From Alitta virens (lineage: Eukaryota > Annelida > Polychaeta > Phyllodocida > Nereididae): a stretch of DNA of 64,000 nucleotides. Both the position numbers and the translations under genes were made by a program. The stretch is taken from contig OW028575.1 of the NCBI GenBank assembly GCA_932294295.1, positions 39,992,253-40,056,252 of the forward strand. Direction: 5' to 3'. Of this stretch, positions 23,801 to 36,976 are shown piece after piece (positions within the stretch are counted from its first letter, which is position 1; the number at the start of each line of letters is the position of its first letter). A model generated the notes under the pieces. That model saw nothing but the letters and a program-made list of their open reading frames with translations, ran no database searches and was not told the DNA's origin.

Positions 23801-25693
23801 AGTATACTCAGTGCCAAACGGATATAGCTCATCAGATATTGTTGGCAATGTGAATGCCTACCATGTTGCATACTACTCTTTAATTACACGTGGTCAGCTC
23901 CAAGCTGGAGAAAAGGTGCATATTTACTCAGCTGCAAGTTCAGTTGGTCAAGCTGCCATCATCCTGGCAAAGAAAACTGGTGCGAGTCACATATCATGTG
24001 TTGTCGAGAACAGTCAACAGAAGGCTTTTATCAACCAAGTCTATGGTCTTACCGATGTCAAGCTTCAGTCAGATAAATGTCATCAAGTACTTAGTAATAT
24101 TGATTTAGCTTTCAACACAGGCACCACGCACACCATGGAGGAGATTTTAGGGTGTCTGTCAGTCGGTGGTCGTCTCTGTCAAGTCAGTGATGGTGACACA
24201 GATGCTAAGACAGCGATGGTTCTATCCTGTCTTGCCAACAATATTTCCTTCCATTGGATTGACATGAAGGAACTTGACAAGAAGTGTCCAAAGCAGGTGA
24301 GACAAACAAAAGAAAAAGTTCTTCAGTTACTCAACAACAGAGAAATCCAGACAATCCCAACCAACACCTACAAAGTGGAGGAATTCAAACAAGCTTTAGC
24401 ATCAGAAGGATGTAATGCCATTGGAAGGGTTGTTCTTGATGTTAGTCAGGACTTCAAGCCTTCAATGGTGGAACCTGCATTACAACTATTTTCGAGTGAT
24501 GGTCTCTACTTAGTGACAGGAAGTGACTGTGATGTGCATCTTGAAGTTGCCAGATGGATGGTAGAAAAAGGCGTCCGTCACATTGCGTTGGTCAAGGAAG
24601 CACACTACTCTTCTTGGTTTGACAAGTCTGCCATTAGGTCAATTGAAAAACAGGGAGCTACAGTTTACAAGGTAAAAGCAGATCTGAGCAAGGAAAAGGA
24701 TGTTATTAATGTCTTCCACACATTATCCCAGAAAGGAGCACCACAGATACATGGCATATTCCACTTAGCTGGTGGGGTGGCCTACAAAGACTTAGAATCA
24801 CTTACCATTGAAGACATCAAGTCAGCAATGAATGAAAGAGCTGAGAGTGTTAGACTATTACATGAAGTTACTAAGAACATGAAGATGAAGCTCAAGCATT
24901 TTGTAATGTTGTCTTCATCCAAAGCAGCTTGGGGTAACCCAGCACTAGCACCGCTTTGCGCATCTTCTGCCTACCTGGATGCCATAGCACAAAAACGACG
25001 AGAAGAAGGCCTTCCCGCAATCTCCATACAAGCTGGATGGCTGCGAGGAGCTGGTTGGCTGAATGACAGAAACAAATTGGCTGAGTTGGCCAACTACAGC
25101 AGAGGGTCAAGTCTCCATGTCAGAGAGTTCTTGGCCATTTTGCACAAGATTCTTGCCAGAGATGATTTACCTGCAGTCCTGATGGTTGCTAATGAGGATT
25201 GGGATGCAGTATCAGAATTTGCAAGCAAGGACAGTCTCATGTTCAGACATTATGCTTCATCTTCAGGAAAACGCAGAGGTATAGTTGCCTTGAGTAATTT
25301 TGTCCTTGTTTTGGCTGCATTTTTTTTAGATAACTAGTACTGTCAAATCTGCTATCAAGTTCAGTAAATGTTTCAGTGTGTTCTTTGCAATTTTGTTGAG
25401 CTATCGTACCTTCTATGATAAGCTGTTCAATATGTCTTCCTTTATTTCAAGATGGCAACGAGCTTTCCAGAGATGACCTTGAGAAAAAAGTCATTGAAAA
25501 ACTTGCCAACCTTCTGATGATGGCTGCTGATGACGTGGACATTGCCCAGCCTATGATCCATTATGGGGTGGACTCCCTGATTTCTCTGGACATCACAAAC
25601 TGGATGAGGAAGGAATTCAACCTGCAAATCAACCAGATGGACATCCTTGAAGGAATGACCACAGCTAGTCTTATTGAACAGGCCTTTGCCTAG
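17843..25693 (+). CDS. Type I FAS-like polyketide synthase, copy 2 of 4
   Basis: Coding exons are 17843-17953, 18082-19770, 19850-20065, 20175-25278 and 25452-25693, giving 2,453 residues. Architecture, active sites and degenerate KR/ER motifs match copy 1. Differences seen: one Ala/Thr codon fewer in the N-terminal poly-Ala tract; Leu instead of Ile near the end of exon 4 (QPALLFLQ, shared with copy 4); Thr instead of Ala in the ER (IEATALTG); Glu instead of Gly at the ACP start (DGNELSRD, shared with copies 3 and 4). It groups with copy 1 at several sites that separate copies 1/2 from 3/4 (Gln in LQFAEMG, Ala in TEEAMETE, Gly in LQAGEKVH, Val in AESVRLL). No frame break, so it is likely functional. 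Confidence 0.93.
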
Positions 25694-25752
25694 TTCAAGC
25701 CAAATTCTGTCAAAATTATTCATACGTGACCCATACAAATGAAAGAATGTCC

Positions 25753-25758
25753 AATAAA
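25753..25758 (+). terminator. PKS copy 2 poly(A) signal
   Basis: AATAAA, in the same position relative to the stop codon as in copy 1. Confidence 0.7.
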
Positions 25759-28621
25759 ATTGCTGGTGAAAGTGAAACTTTATGGTAGTTATTTATTGCG
25801 TTAATAGAATATAAGTTGCTAACCACTACATTTTTCGCTGACTTGATGTTCTTATTTATCCACACCTTGAATTCCAAGCAATTGAGTGAAATGATTTGAT
25901 TGATGTACTTGTTGAATATTTAATTGATGAATGAATAGATGTTGTCTTGAACCAAGTTACATCAATTAATATAATAGACTAGTCCGACAAACTGCCTCAC
26001 GACGAGAGTCACTTGGTGTTCTTGCAAATGACAGCAATGTTTCAGTCTATAATCAGAGACCTTAACAAAGACCTGACTCAGGCGTTTCGCCCTATATATA
26101 TATCTCTTTAATCATTAATAGAGTGTGTTGTCTATCTGCTCGCCTTTGGAGAAATCACCGTCTTTGTGGCTGTTGTGAGAGACATCGAACCCACCATTAT
26201 CACTGGGGCAAAAAGTGCACAGGTACCTAGAATTACCTTATCCCATTTACAGTTACCTGATCACTGACAAAATTATATATATATACATGTACTGAATCTA
26301 TATCGATCTCATCTCAATTTATAAATGCTGGTTACCTAAGAGTAATGCTGTTGATTCAGTGGGTTTCTCTGGCAGATTAATTTCAAGATGTCATGTCTGC
26401 ATACGTAAACAGTCACCACACATCCACAGATATTATAAAATGATATAAAAGGTCTAACTGAATTACCTTTTGAGTAGTAAACTTGTTCATGAAAAAATAA
26501 AAAAACTTAGAATGACAGCATAACTTCCCATTTAAAATGCTATATGGGAAGTAAGGAGAAAAAAAAGGTGCAATATCCATATAACTTCCCATTTAAGAAG
26601 TTATACTAGAAAACTGAACTGCTGAACAGTTTCTAAGCTTCACCTGGTGTAATAGGGATTGAAAATTACAGGGCCGTAAACCCTAATTGTGTTGAAGTGA
26701 ACTTGACAAAGAACAATTACATTCACAAGCGAATTTATGAGCATTATTTGCAGGGTATTGGAGCCGTTAAAGCCAATAGTCTACAGTATCCTGCTGAGCT
26801 CATCATAGAAAATACTTTTAGGTGCTTTTAGTTGCTTTAATTACCATTGCGACCTGAGCTGGGACGAACCAAACTAGTTAAGGCACAGTTTGTGTGATCT
26901 TTGACCTTGTGACCTATTTTTTATTTTATTTTTTTTAAATAAAAAGTAGTTTAAGATCGTAGCAGTAGACTAGCTTACAAGACAAATCCAAGCTTTAATT
27001 CCACATTGAAATACAAATGAAAAGCTGAACTAATAGCCTGAAAATGATATACATTGTAAGTAATACACTCTGTGACCTTCACCACATGCCTTCTAAGCAA
27101 GTGAGAGCGCGTAATTGTCTGACATAATATATACATCCAGGTAAATAATATTATTCCCCAATTGCAGCCATATTACATGAAACAGCGGGTGATACAGGCT
27201 GGGTGATCTGCATTTCATACCACACAGAATGACATTTGTACATTGCCCATAAAAGGAATCCCAGGATGTTGCTATGTCCAAATAAGGATGAAATGCGTAC
27301 TGCCGAAAAAGCGTGCGTGCGACTACAGTTTGTCTGATAGGTTACGAACAACTTTCTATCACAAAAGTAAACAAAATAGAAAATTTTATTTGAGCATCAG
27401 ACAAAACTTATGACTTAAAATAATTGCGAGTTGAAGACGTTCATGACCCAGTTGACGCTATAATCTCATTCCCATTCGAAATATAGGCTGGCTTCATATA
27501 CATATTACCTAATAACTTTTTCGATTCATCTGATTTAACAAATTTAAAGTTCCACATGGCTGAAATTAATTAGGGAATAAAAGGAATCTGGCTTTCCTAT
27601 ATTATCTATCTGCAGGAGTCAAATCCAAGATTTACTTCCACATGAATTGATAAGTCATAATTCACTTTGAAGACGAGGTCTGACCTTGAATTTGACCTTG
27701 ACAAGCTAAAACCATTTAGAATCAGGACTCTTCGGTACTGTCCTAGAGCTTTATTGTACCTGATTTGAGCCCTAATAAAACTGAAGCTGGTTTTTTTACT
27801 TTTTAATTGCAATAAAATGATCACACATAATTATTATTTAGCAACTTTGATGTATAATAGTATTCATGGCAATGCACCAGATCACCTATGTAACTCAATC
27901 ACCATGGCCTGTGAATGTAACAACATTAATTTATGAGCAAGTAATAATCTTGAAGTTCAAATGCCTGAATGTAGAACAAATGTTATGAAGAAGTCATTTA
28001 TATATAGAGGCTCGGTTGTGTGAAATGACTTACCAGCCAATATTCATGAGAATGCTTCATGTGATGTTTTTAAAACTCATGTCAAAAATGTCTTCTGTTA
28101 ATAGTTATTTTAACAAATGCTTTTTATTGTGAGTTTTACTTTAACTGGACCACATGAAAAACTGTTTTAAAGATTGTGTATCCAGACAAAATATGTTTTT
28201 AAATAAATAGATGTTGATTGAAAGGTATATTTAAAATATAACAAAATGCTCATATCTTGTGCATTTTACATAGTTTGTCTTGGACAGATTATCACTGAAA
28301 ACAGAAACATCATCTTGATGTGTAGGAATAATATGCTAGTATTCTCCCTCATAATAATTTCAATTTTGCCAATAAATTATAGATTATGAGGAGAACGCCA
28401 ATAAAAAAATATATATATTCAAACATAGTTTCAATTGGCATCTACATTACATGGACTGCAAGTAATTGCAGCCCACAAATTGTAAGTGCCATAACTGCTG
28501 TGGTTCTTTTAAGCCATTTTGGAAGGCTTAACAGCTTCAGCATTTTAAATGATTTACACATGGATATTTCTTATCCCTTGAGGTAACCATCTGTTCAGAG
28601 GAAAACAGTGTTTTGCTTGAA
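25759..28621. other. Inter-PKS spacer 2
   Basis: Near-identical to spacer 1, with scattered substitutions. No gene seen apart from the LINE remnant. The duplication junction is at about 27699-27719. Confidence 0.65.
27814..28209 (+). mobile_element. Non-LTR retrotransposon 3' remnant (spacer 2)
   Basis: Same fragment as in spacer 1, copied with the unit. The coding remnant is 27943-28101 and keeps the same in-frame stop where a Trp is expected before NDLP. Confidence 0.6.
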
Positions 28622-28766
28622 TGACCATGATGTATAAGGGGAACATGTGGTCATTGTAGTTTTCCTAACAATCCACATGGCTACAGCCACCAAAGGTTAT
28701 TTCAATGGAGGCCCCTATCTTTGATTCCATATAAATACTCCACAGATTCAGTCATGGTCATCAGTT
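28622..28766 (+). promoter_or_regulatory. PKS copy 3 promoter
   Basis: TATAAATA at 28730-28737, initiator TCAGTT at 28761-28766, and both inverted TGACCATGA motifs intact (28622-28630 and 28752-28760). The 5'UTR exon ends at 28813. Confidence 0.6.
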
Positions 28767-29061
28767 CCTATCTTGAGACTGATACAAACTTCCACCTTTC
28801 ACTTTGCAACCTGGTAAGTGTTACAGTCATATTTATTTTTAATCAGGTATTTACACAGCAAAGTAGTATCATATTGGCTAGTATAGCCAAGTGTTAGAAT
28901 GAGGTTCATAGCATAGATGCTTAACAATTACAAAAGATATACTATTGTAATCAGAGTTTACAGCACCTCAAAACATGAGTACATGCGCATTTCAAAAAGG
29001 TTAATTAAGCCTACAACCTGAAAATTATGGAGTATAATGTCCATACATTTCAGTTATCACC

Positions 29062-32000
29062 ATGCCAACTCGAGGATCAAAGAGGAAGTCTACTGCTGCT
29101 GCAGCAGCTGCTGCTGCTGTTGAGATAAATGATGACAAAAGGAGAAGGACAGCAGAGCCTCAGCCTGAAAAAGTAATATATTATTTTTGTCCATATTAAA
29201 AACAAATGCTGACATTGCTCAGAATGCAATGGTTTCGATTAACCTTCATACCTGTGGAGTGTGGACCTTAGATGAAAATTTATAATTTTTCTTTTCACAG
29301 CCAAAGACATTAAGGGTTTATGCTGACTTTGATGAAGTTGGCCCAGAAGAGAGGTTCTTCCCTGTTGCTGTGGTCGGAATAGGATGCCGAATGCCAGGAA
29401 AGGTCAACTCTGCCAAAGACTTCTTGAGAGTCATGGAAGAGAAGGAAGATGTGATATGTGATATCCCAACTGACCGATGGGATGTTGAGAAGTACTGGCA
29501 TCCAGATCCTCACAATGTTGGAACCCATGCCAACAAGAGAGCCGGCTTTGTAGAAAATGTGCATGATTTCGATCACACCTTCTTCAATGTGTCCCCAAGA
29601 GAAGCTGCTAACATGGATGTAGAACAAAGAGCACTTTTAGAAGTCACCCAAGAAGCTCTTGATGATGCTGGTGTACCATCTGACAAGCTACCACACACCA
29701 CTGGAGTGTACATTGGTTGCGGTCTTATGGATCATGGTTTCACAGTCATTGAGGATGCCAAGTGTATGAATGCTTACACACACACTGGTACAGCTCACTC
29801 TGTTGCTGCTAACAGAGTATCTTTTGTACACAACATCCGTGGACCAAGTGTAGCCATTGACACTGCATGTGCAGCTTCCCTCACAGCAATGCACTATGGA
29901 TGCTTTGGTCTGTGGAACAAGGAGTGCCCAGTAGCCATTGTTGGAGGAATCAACACTCTCATTGTCCCAGAGGTCACTGTTGGATTCAGTGCTCTTGGAG
30001 TATTGGCTCCTGATGGAAAGAGTTGCCCCTTCTCTGCTCGAGCGCAAGGATATGTGAGAAGTGAAGGAACTGGTGTTGTCATTCTCAAGCCACTGCATGA
30101 AGCCATCAAGAACAAGGACCACATCTACTGTACAATCCGAGGAACATGGTTGGCTGCCAATGGATACAGTCTTAGCATCACTATGCCATCCATTGATGCT
30201 CAGGCCGAGCTGATGAAGACATGCTATGCCATGTTTGGTCTAAATATGAATCAAGTGGACTTTGTCGAGGCTCATGGTACTGGAACACCAGTTGGTGACC
30301 CAATGGAAGCAGAAGCCATAGCAAGAGCCTTTTGCATTGGAAATGAAGAAAGAAAGAAGCCCCTACCAGTTGGGTCATCCAAGAGCAATTTTGGGCACTT
30401 GGAATGTGCTGCTGGAATGGTTCAGGTCATCAAAGCTGCACTAATGTGTCAGAATCGCACAATCTATCCCAACATCAACTTTGGTGAAGTTAATCCAGCC
30501 ATTGACTTGGATACCTGGAACATCTGCATCCCTGAGGAACAGCAAAATTATGAACAAAACAAAGCTTTTAGGATGGGGGTCAACACATTTGGTTTTGGTG
30601 GTGCATTGGCACATATGGTATTTGAAGAATATGTTCCAACAGAGGAAGAAATGCACAAATCTGGAACAGCTGGTTGGAAGTTTGGATCCAAAGACAAAGG
30701 CCACAAGATTCCTATCCCTTTGTCTGCAAAGTCTGGAGCAGCTCTTAAGGCATACTCAGCTTCATGGCAGTCTTTCAAGAGTGAATATGATGCTGAAGAA
30801 GTGGCCTGCTGGTTGGGAACTCGTCGCACTCATTACAGCACTCGAATGGTGGTGTTTGCTGATTCTCATGATGATCTCAATGGCAAGCTTGAAAATTACA
30901 TCCAGAAGGAAGCCAATGAGGAGTTAGTTGAGGGTACTCTACCTATTCATTTGGAAGACAGACCCATTTGTTACATATTCCCTGGCCAGGTAAGATTAAT
31001 ATCATATATTTTCTCATCAATTATTACAAAATTTCAAATTTATTTAAATTAATCCTTGCACATTCTAGGGCCAACAATCTTTTGACATGGGAAGGACTCT
31101 GTACAAAGATGAACCTGTATTCAGGAAGGCAATAGATGAATGTGACTATCACTACATGAAACTGACAGGACAATCATTCCTCCACACATACAACCTCTTC
31201 ATTGCCTTAGACCCAGCCAAGAAATACAATCCTGATGTTGTCCATGAGATTCAGGTGTCTCAGCCAGCAATCCTTTTTCTACAGGTAATTTCACCGTGAC
31301 TCATCTTTTGGGTTTTATATTTAGTATCACATTTTTTAAATCACACGGGCATTTAATTGTTACAATTATTTTATTGCTACTGACTCTTTCCAGGTTGGTC
31401 TGTTTCATCTGTTTGAACAATGGGGTATTAAACCAACAGCAATGGTTGGACACAGTCTTGGAGAAGTGGCGGCAGCTTATGCCTCAGGAGCTCTTACCTT
31501 GAAGGAAGCCATCTTGGTGCAAGTTGCACGTGCGGAACAGCAAGTGAAGTTGGATGGCACAGGATCCATGGCAGCAATGAGAATGTCCAAGGATGAAGCA
31601 GAGAAGCTATGCAAGGATTACAATGATCTTTATGTTGCTTGTGTGAATGCCCATGAGTCTGTCACAATTGCTGGAAGTAAGCCTGTCATCAAACAAATTT
31701 GCAAGGACCAGCCAACTCAAGCTAAGGAACTGCGAGTGAAATGTGCTTTTCACACACCACACATGGATTCACTCTATGATGAATTCATGAAAGCAACCAA
31801 GCATAAGCTGAGCAATGGACATGCTTCCAAGTGCAACTGGTATTCCACTGTCACTGGTGACAAGTACACTGGCCCAGCAACTGCCCAATACTTCTGGGAT
31901 AATATAAGAAGTTGTGTGGAGTTTGTTGGAGCTGTCAAAGGTGTAATGAGAGATTATGAAAATGTTTTGTTTGTGGAACTGGCTGGTGCAGCCACTCTCT

Positions 32001-35000
32001 TGTCTTGTGTTCGAGCTATTGCCAAGGCAGAAGAATACAGTCCATCTGGTATGGTTGCCACTGGTCAGCGCAACAAGGATGACCGCATCTCAACACTTCG
32101 AGGTTTGGCCACACTCTACACCATGGGATTTGAGATTGACTGGAACAATGTGCTGGGAGATTGTGCTCACTGGATGGTGCTTCCTAAGTATGCGTGGCAG
32201 CATCAAACCTTCAGGTATGAAGCAGAGGGCATGCGATCTAGAAGACTCAATCTGGAGGACAGAAGTTACAAGGGTCTACATGGACTCGTCCGTCTTGAGC
32301 AACTGCCCTTCCTCAGGGATCATGTCATCAAGGGCAAAACTGTCTTCCCAAAGGCAGGATATGTGGAATACATGATGCAGAGTCATTTCGATGAAAACAC
32401 TGCCCCATCTTTGAAGAACATGAAGTTTCACCCAGAGCTACTAACCATACCAGATGAGATTGACTGCAATGGTGAAATTCCAGAGAGAAAGCAATTGCAC
32501 TTGTCCACATCCCAGATACAAGGAGGACATCGGTTGGAAGTCACTTGTGATGGTCAGGTATATGCAGCAGCTGATGTTACTAACAATTCCAACCTCATAG
32601 TTCCATCTATTGACCTGGAAGCTGCCAAGAGAAGATGCACAATGATGCTTTCTGCTAATGACTTCTATCTACGATTTGCTGAAATGGGGATTGATTATGC
32701 TGATTACGTGAGATTTCGTGCAGTCTCCAAAGCACAGATTGGGAATGGTGAAATCATAGCTTACCTGGAGCCACAAGTAGACCACTGGCAGAGAATCAAC
32801 ACCATTAACCTGGATTCTTCTTTCATTGTGGCATTGGCTGCCCAGGTTAACAACACCACACTTTTTACTCCAACCACAATTGATGCTATTAGGATGTTTG
32901 TTGCCAAGACACCAAGAAAGCATGAGACCATTGTGTATGCTCGTCTCACGAGTAGTGACTCCATGGGGCTTACTGCTGACATCTACATCTTTGATGAAGA
33001 AGGTAACATTGTTGCAGAGGTCGTGAACTTCACAGCAAAGAACTTGACAGATGTAGTTACTAGAGATCTGGACCTAACCCAGTGCATCTACAAAACTGAA
33101 TATCAACCTGTAAAATCCTGCCTTCCATCAACAAGGGCAATGACTGATTTCTTCAGCAAACGAAACCTTCAGAAGCTCTATCCACATGAAATGGCATCCA
33201 TAGATACTGCGGAGCAGTTCAGTCAAAAGATGAAAGAAATTTGTGCTGCATATGGTAAACTTGCTGTCACCCAAACTCCTTCATCTCAATGGCACCAGAA
33301 ATGTGAGCTCTATGGCAAACGTTTAACAAACATGGCCAATACCATTCCGACCAACTTGAATACACTTGAGGACATTCATGCTGCTGTAGCAGAAATTGAT
33401 GCAGCATGCCCAGAGTACTACCAAGAAACAAAAATGGTGAAGACAATGGGAGATATCTTGGCAGACACACTCAAGGATCCTCGTGGTGCTCTTACAGAGC
33501 TCTTCAAAGAAGACATGATGGCTGCTTACTTCATTGACTCCATCTCTACTCGCATATATTATCGTACACTTGGAGACACAATCCGTCAAGCAGTAGATGA
33601 GGCTTTGAAACACAAGAAGATTGTTCGCATTGCAGAAGTTGGAGGCAGACTTGGTGGAATGACCCAGTACATCCTGCCATGTATTGAAGACCTCATCAAG
33701 GATGGAAAAGTGGAGTATTGCTTTACAGATATCAACATTGCTTTCTTCCATCTGGTTGAAGAGAGGCTTGCCAGCTTCCCTAAGATCCGATACCAGCAAT
33801 TTGATCCAGAAAGCGACATTGTGTCACAGAGTATCACTCCAAACTCATTTGATTTGGTGGTCTGCCTTGATACACTTCATTGTACAGAAAATGCAGTGAA
33901 ATGCACAGCACATATCCGTGACATGCTCTGCCAAGATGGTTGGTTAATGACCATGGAATCAACCAACAACCACAACACTCCAGAGATAATCTTTGGATCC
34001 TTTGACCTTTGCTGGGTATTTGAAGATAACCGAGGAGATCGTTGCTGGCTTTCTCAGAAAGGATGGTCTGATGTTATGACTGTAGCTGGATTTAGTGATG
34101 TTGTGGCTGTATCAACTCCAAATGAGTTCTATCACTCATTGATTGTGGGCAGAAAGACTGACATGAAGCTCCAATACCAGTTGGAAAGCACTGAAGAAGA
34201 AATGGAAACAGAGAATCCACCAATGTGGGCCCTGGTTCACCTTAACAATGCAGAAATGGCCAATCTTGTCAAGCCACACCTATGCAAGGATGCCACGATC
34301 ATATCGGTGAGAAACTTCAAGAACATCCAGAAACAAGCTGCTGAACACAACGGCCCAGTAATGGTTGTGTTGTTCTGGAATGAGGAGGATAAGGACCTGA
34401 GTAACATGTTGTCCATCATCAATGCCTGCCAAGAGTTTGAGAATCCCAATTCCAGGCTTTATGTTGTGACCGTTAATGGAAACATAGAAGGCAAATATCC
34501 CAACAGTGCCTCAGCCACTGGCTTCCTCAGGTCAGCAGCCAGCGAAATGAAGTCCAACATTTCCTTATACCAGATTGACTTGGATGGAAAATTGGCCAAT
34601 GGTTCTACAAAATGTCTTGCAGATTGTCTGTTGAATGCTCGTCACACTGATAGAGAGTTGGTGATCAGAGGTCGTTCGGTCCTTGTGCCACGTGTTATTC
34701 GGCAACCATGGAAGATGTCTGTACCACTAGGTTCTTCAGAGTGGAAACTTGAAGCAGCCAGTGTTGAAGAATGTCTTCTTGACAAGTTAGATTTCCATCG
34801 GTATGAAACTGGCATGCCAGGAAAGCATGAAGTTAAAGTGAAGATTGAGGCTGCTGCCCTCACCGGTCCCTCCTTAGATGATAGACTCCTGCAAAGTTAT
34901 GAGGGAGTTGGAATTGTGGAGTGCACAGGTCCTGGTGTTATTTCTGTCAAACCAGGAGACAAGGTCATTGTTTATGCTGATAACTGTGCAGTGTCCTCCT

Positions 35001-36911
35001 TCATAGTGCCAGTCTCTCAAGTATACTCAGTGCCAAACGGATATAGCTCATCAGATATTGTTGGCAATGTGAATGCCTACCATGTTGCATACTACTCTTT
35101 AATTACACGTGGTCAGCTCCAAGCTGAAGAAAAGGTGCATATTTACTCAGCTGCAAGTTCAGTTGGTCAAGCTGCCATCATCCTGGCAAAGAAAACTGGT
35201 GCTAGTCACATATCATGTGTTGTCGAGAACAGTCAACAGAAGGCTTTTATCAACCAAGTCTATGGTCTTACCGATGTCAAGCTTCAGTCAGATAAATGTC
35301 ATCAAGTACTTAGTAATATTGATTTAGCTTTCAACACAGGCACCACGCACACCATGGAGGAGATTTTAGGGTGTCTGTCAGTCGGTGGTCGTCTCTGTCA
35401 AGTCAGTGATGGTGACACAGATGCTAAGACAGCGATGGTTCTATCCTGTCTTGCCAACAATATTTCCTTCCATTGGATTGACATGAAGGAACTTGACAAG
35501 AAGTGTCCAAAGCAGGTGAGACAAACAAAAGAAAAAGTTCTTCAGTTACTCAACAACAGAGAAATCCAGACAATCCCAACCAACACCTACAAAGTGGAGG
35601 AATTCAAACAAGCTTTAGCATCAGAAGGATGTAATGCCATTGGAAGGGTTGTTCTTGATGTTAGTCAGGACTTCAAGCCTTCAATGGTGGAACCTGCATT
35701 ACAACTATTATCGAGTGATGGTCTCTACTTAGTGACAGGAAGTGACTGTGATGTGCATCTTGAAGTTGCCAGATGGATGGTAGAAAAAGGCGTCCGTCAC
35801 ATTGCGTTGGTCAAGGAAGCACACTACTCTTCTTGGTTTGACAAGTCTGCCATTAGGTCAATTGAAAAACAGGGAGCTACAGTTTACAAGGTAAAAGCAG
35901 ATCTGAGCAAGGAAAAGGATGTTATTAATGTCTTCCACACATTATCCCAGAAAGGAGCACCACAGATACATGGCATATTCCACTTAGCTGGTGGGGTGGC
36001 CTACAAAGACTTAGAATCACTTACCATTGAAGACATTAAGTCAGCAATGAATGAAAGAGCTGAGAGTGCTAGACTATTACATGAAGTTACTAAGAACATG
36101 AAGATGAAGCTCAAGCATTTTGTAATGTTGTCTTCATCCAAAGCAGCTTGGGGTAACCCAGCACTAGCACCGCTTTGCGCATCTTCTGCCTACCTGGATG
36201 CCATAGCACAAAAACGACGAGAAGAAGGCCTTCCCGCAATCTCCATACAAGCTGGATGGCTGCGAGGAGCTGGTTGGCTGAATGACAGAAACAAATTGGC
36301 TGAGTTGGCCAACTACAGCAGAGGGTCAAGTCTCCATGTCAGAGAGTTCTTGGCCATTTTGCACAAGATTCTTGCCAGAGATGATTTACCTGCAGTCCTG
36401 ATGGTTGCTAATGAGGATTGGGATGCAGTATCAGAATTTGCAAGCAAGGACAGTCTCATGTTCAGACATTATGCTTCATCTTCAGGAAAACGCAGAGGTA
36501 TAGTTGCCTTGAGTAATTTTGTCCTTGTTTTGGCTGCATTTTTTTAGATAACTAGTACTGTCAAATCTGCTATCAAGTTCAGTAAATGTTTCAGTGTGTT
36601 CTTTGCAATTTTGTTGAGCTATCGTACCTTCTATGATAAGCTGTTCAATATGTCTTCCTTTATTTCAAGATGGCAACGAGCTTTCCAGAGATGACCTTGA
36701 GAAAAAAGTCATTGAAAAACTTGCCAACCTTCTGATGATGGCTGCTGATGACGTCGACATTGCCCAGCCTATGATCCATTATGGGGTGGACTCCCTGATT
36801 TCTCTGGACATCACAAACTGGATGAGGAAGGAATTCAACCTGCAAATCAACCAGATGGACATCCTTGAAGGAATGACCACAGCTAGTCTTATTGAACAGG
36901 CCTTTGCCTAG
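29062..36911 (+). CDS. Type I FAS-like polyketide synthase, copy 3 of 4
   Basis: Coding exons are 29062-29172, 29301-30989, 31069-31284, 31394-36497 and 36670-36911, giving 2,453 residues. The last intron has a T-run one base shorter, shifting exon 6 by -1 relative to the period. It carries the most private replacements: Val for Gly near the N-terminus (LRVYADF), Leu in GHRLEV, Met in CTMML, Asn in SANDFYL, Val in DYVRFR, Arg in RGRSVLV, Leu in LQLLSSD, and Glu for the conserved ER Gly (LQAEEKVH). It shares Arg in LRFAEMG, Glu in TEEEMETE and Ala in AESARLL with copy 4. KS, AT and ACP catalytic residues are unchanged, and the KR and ER nucleotide motifs are degenerate as in the other copies. 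Confidence 0.92.
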
Positions 36912-36970
36912 TTCAAGCCAAATTCTGTCAAAATTATTCATACGTGACCCATACAAATGAAAGAATGTCC

Positions 36971-36976
36971 AATAAA
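36971..36976 (+). terminator. PKS copy 3 poly(A) signal
   Basis: AATAAA, in the same relative position as in the other copies. Confidence 0.7.
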
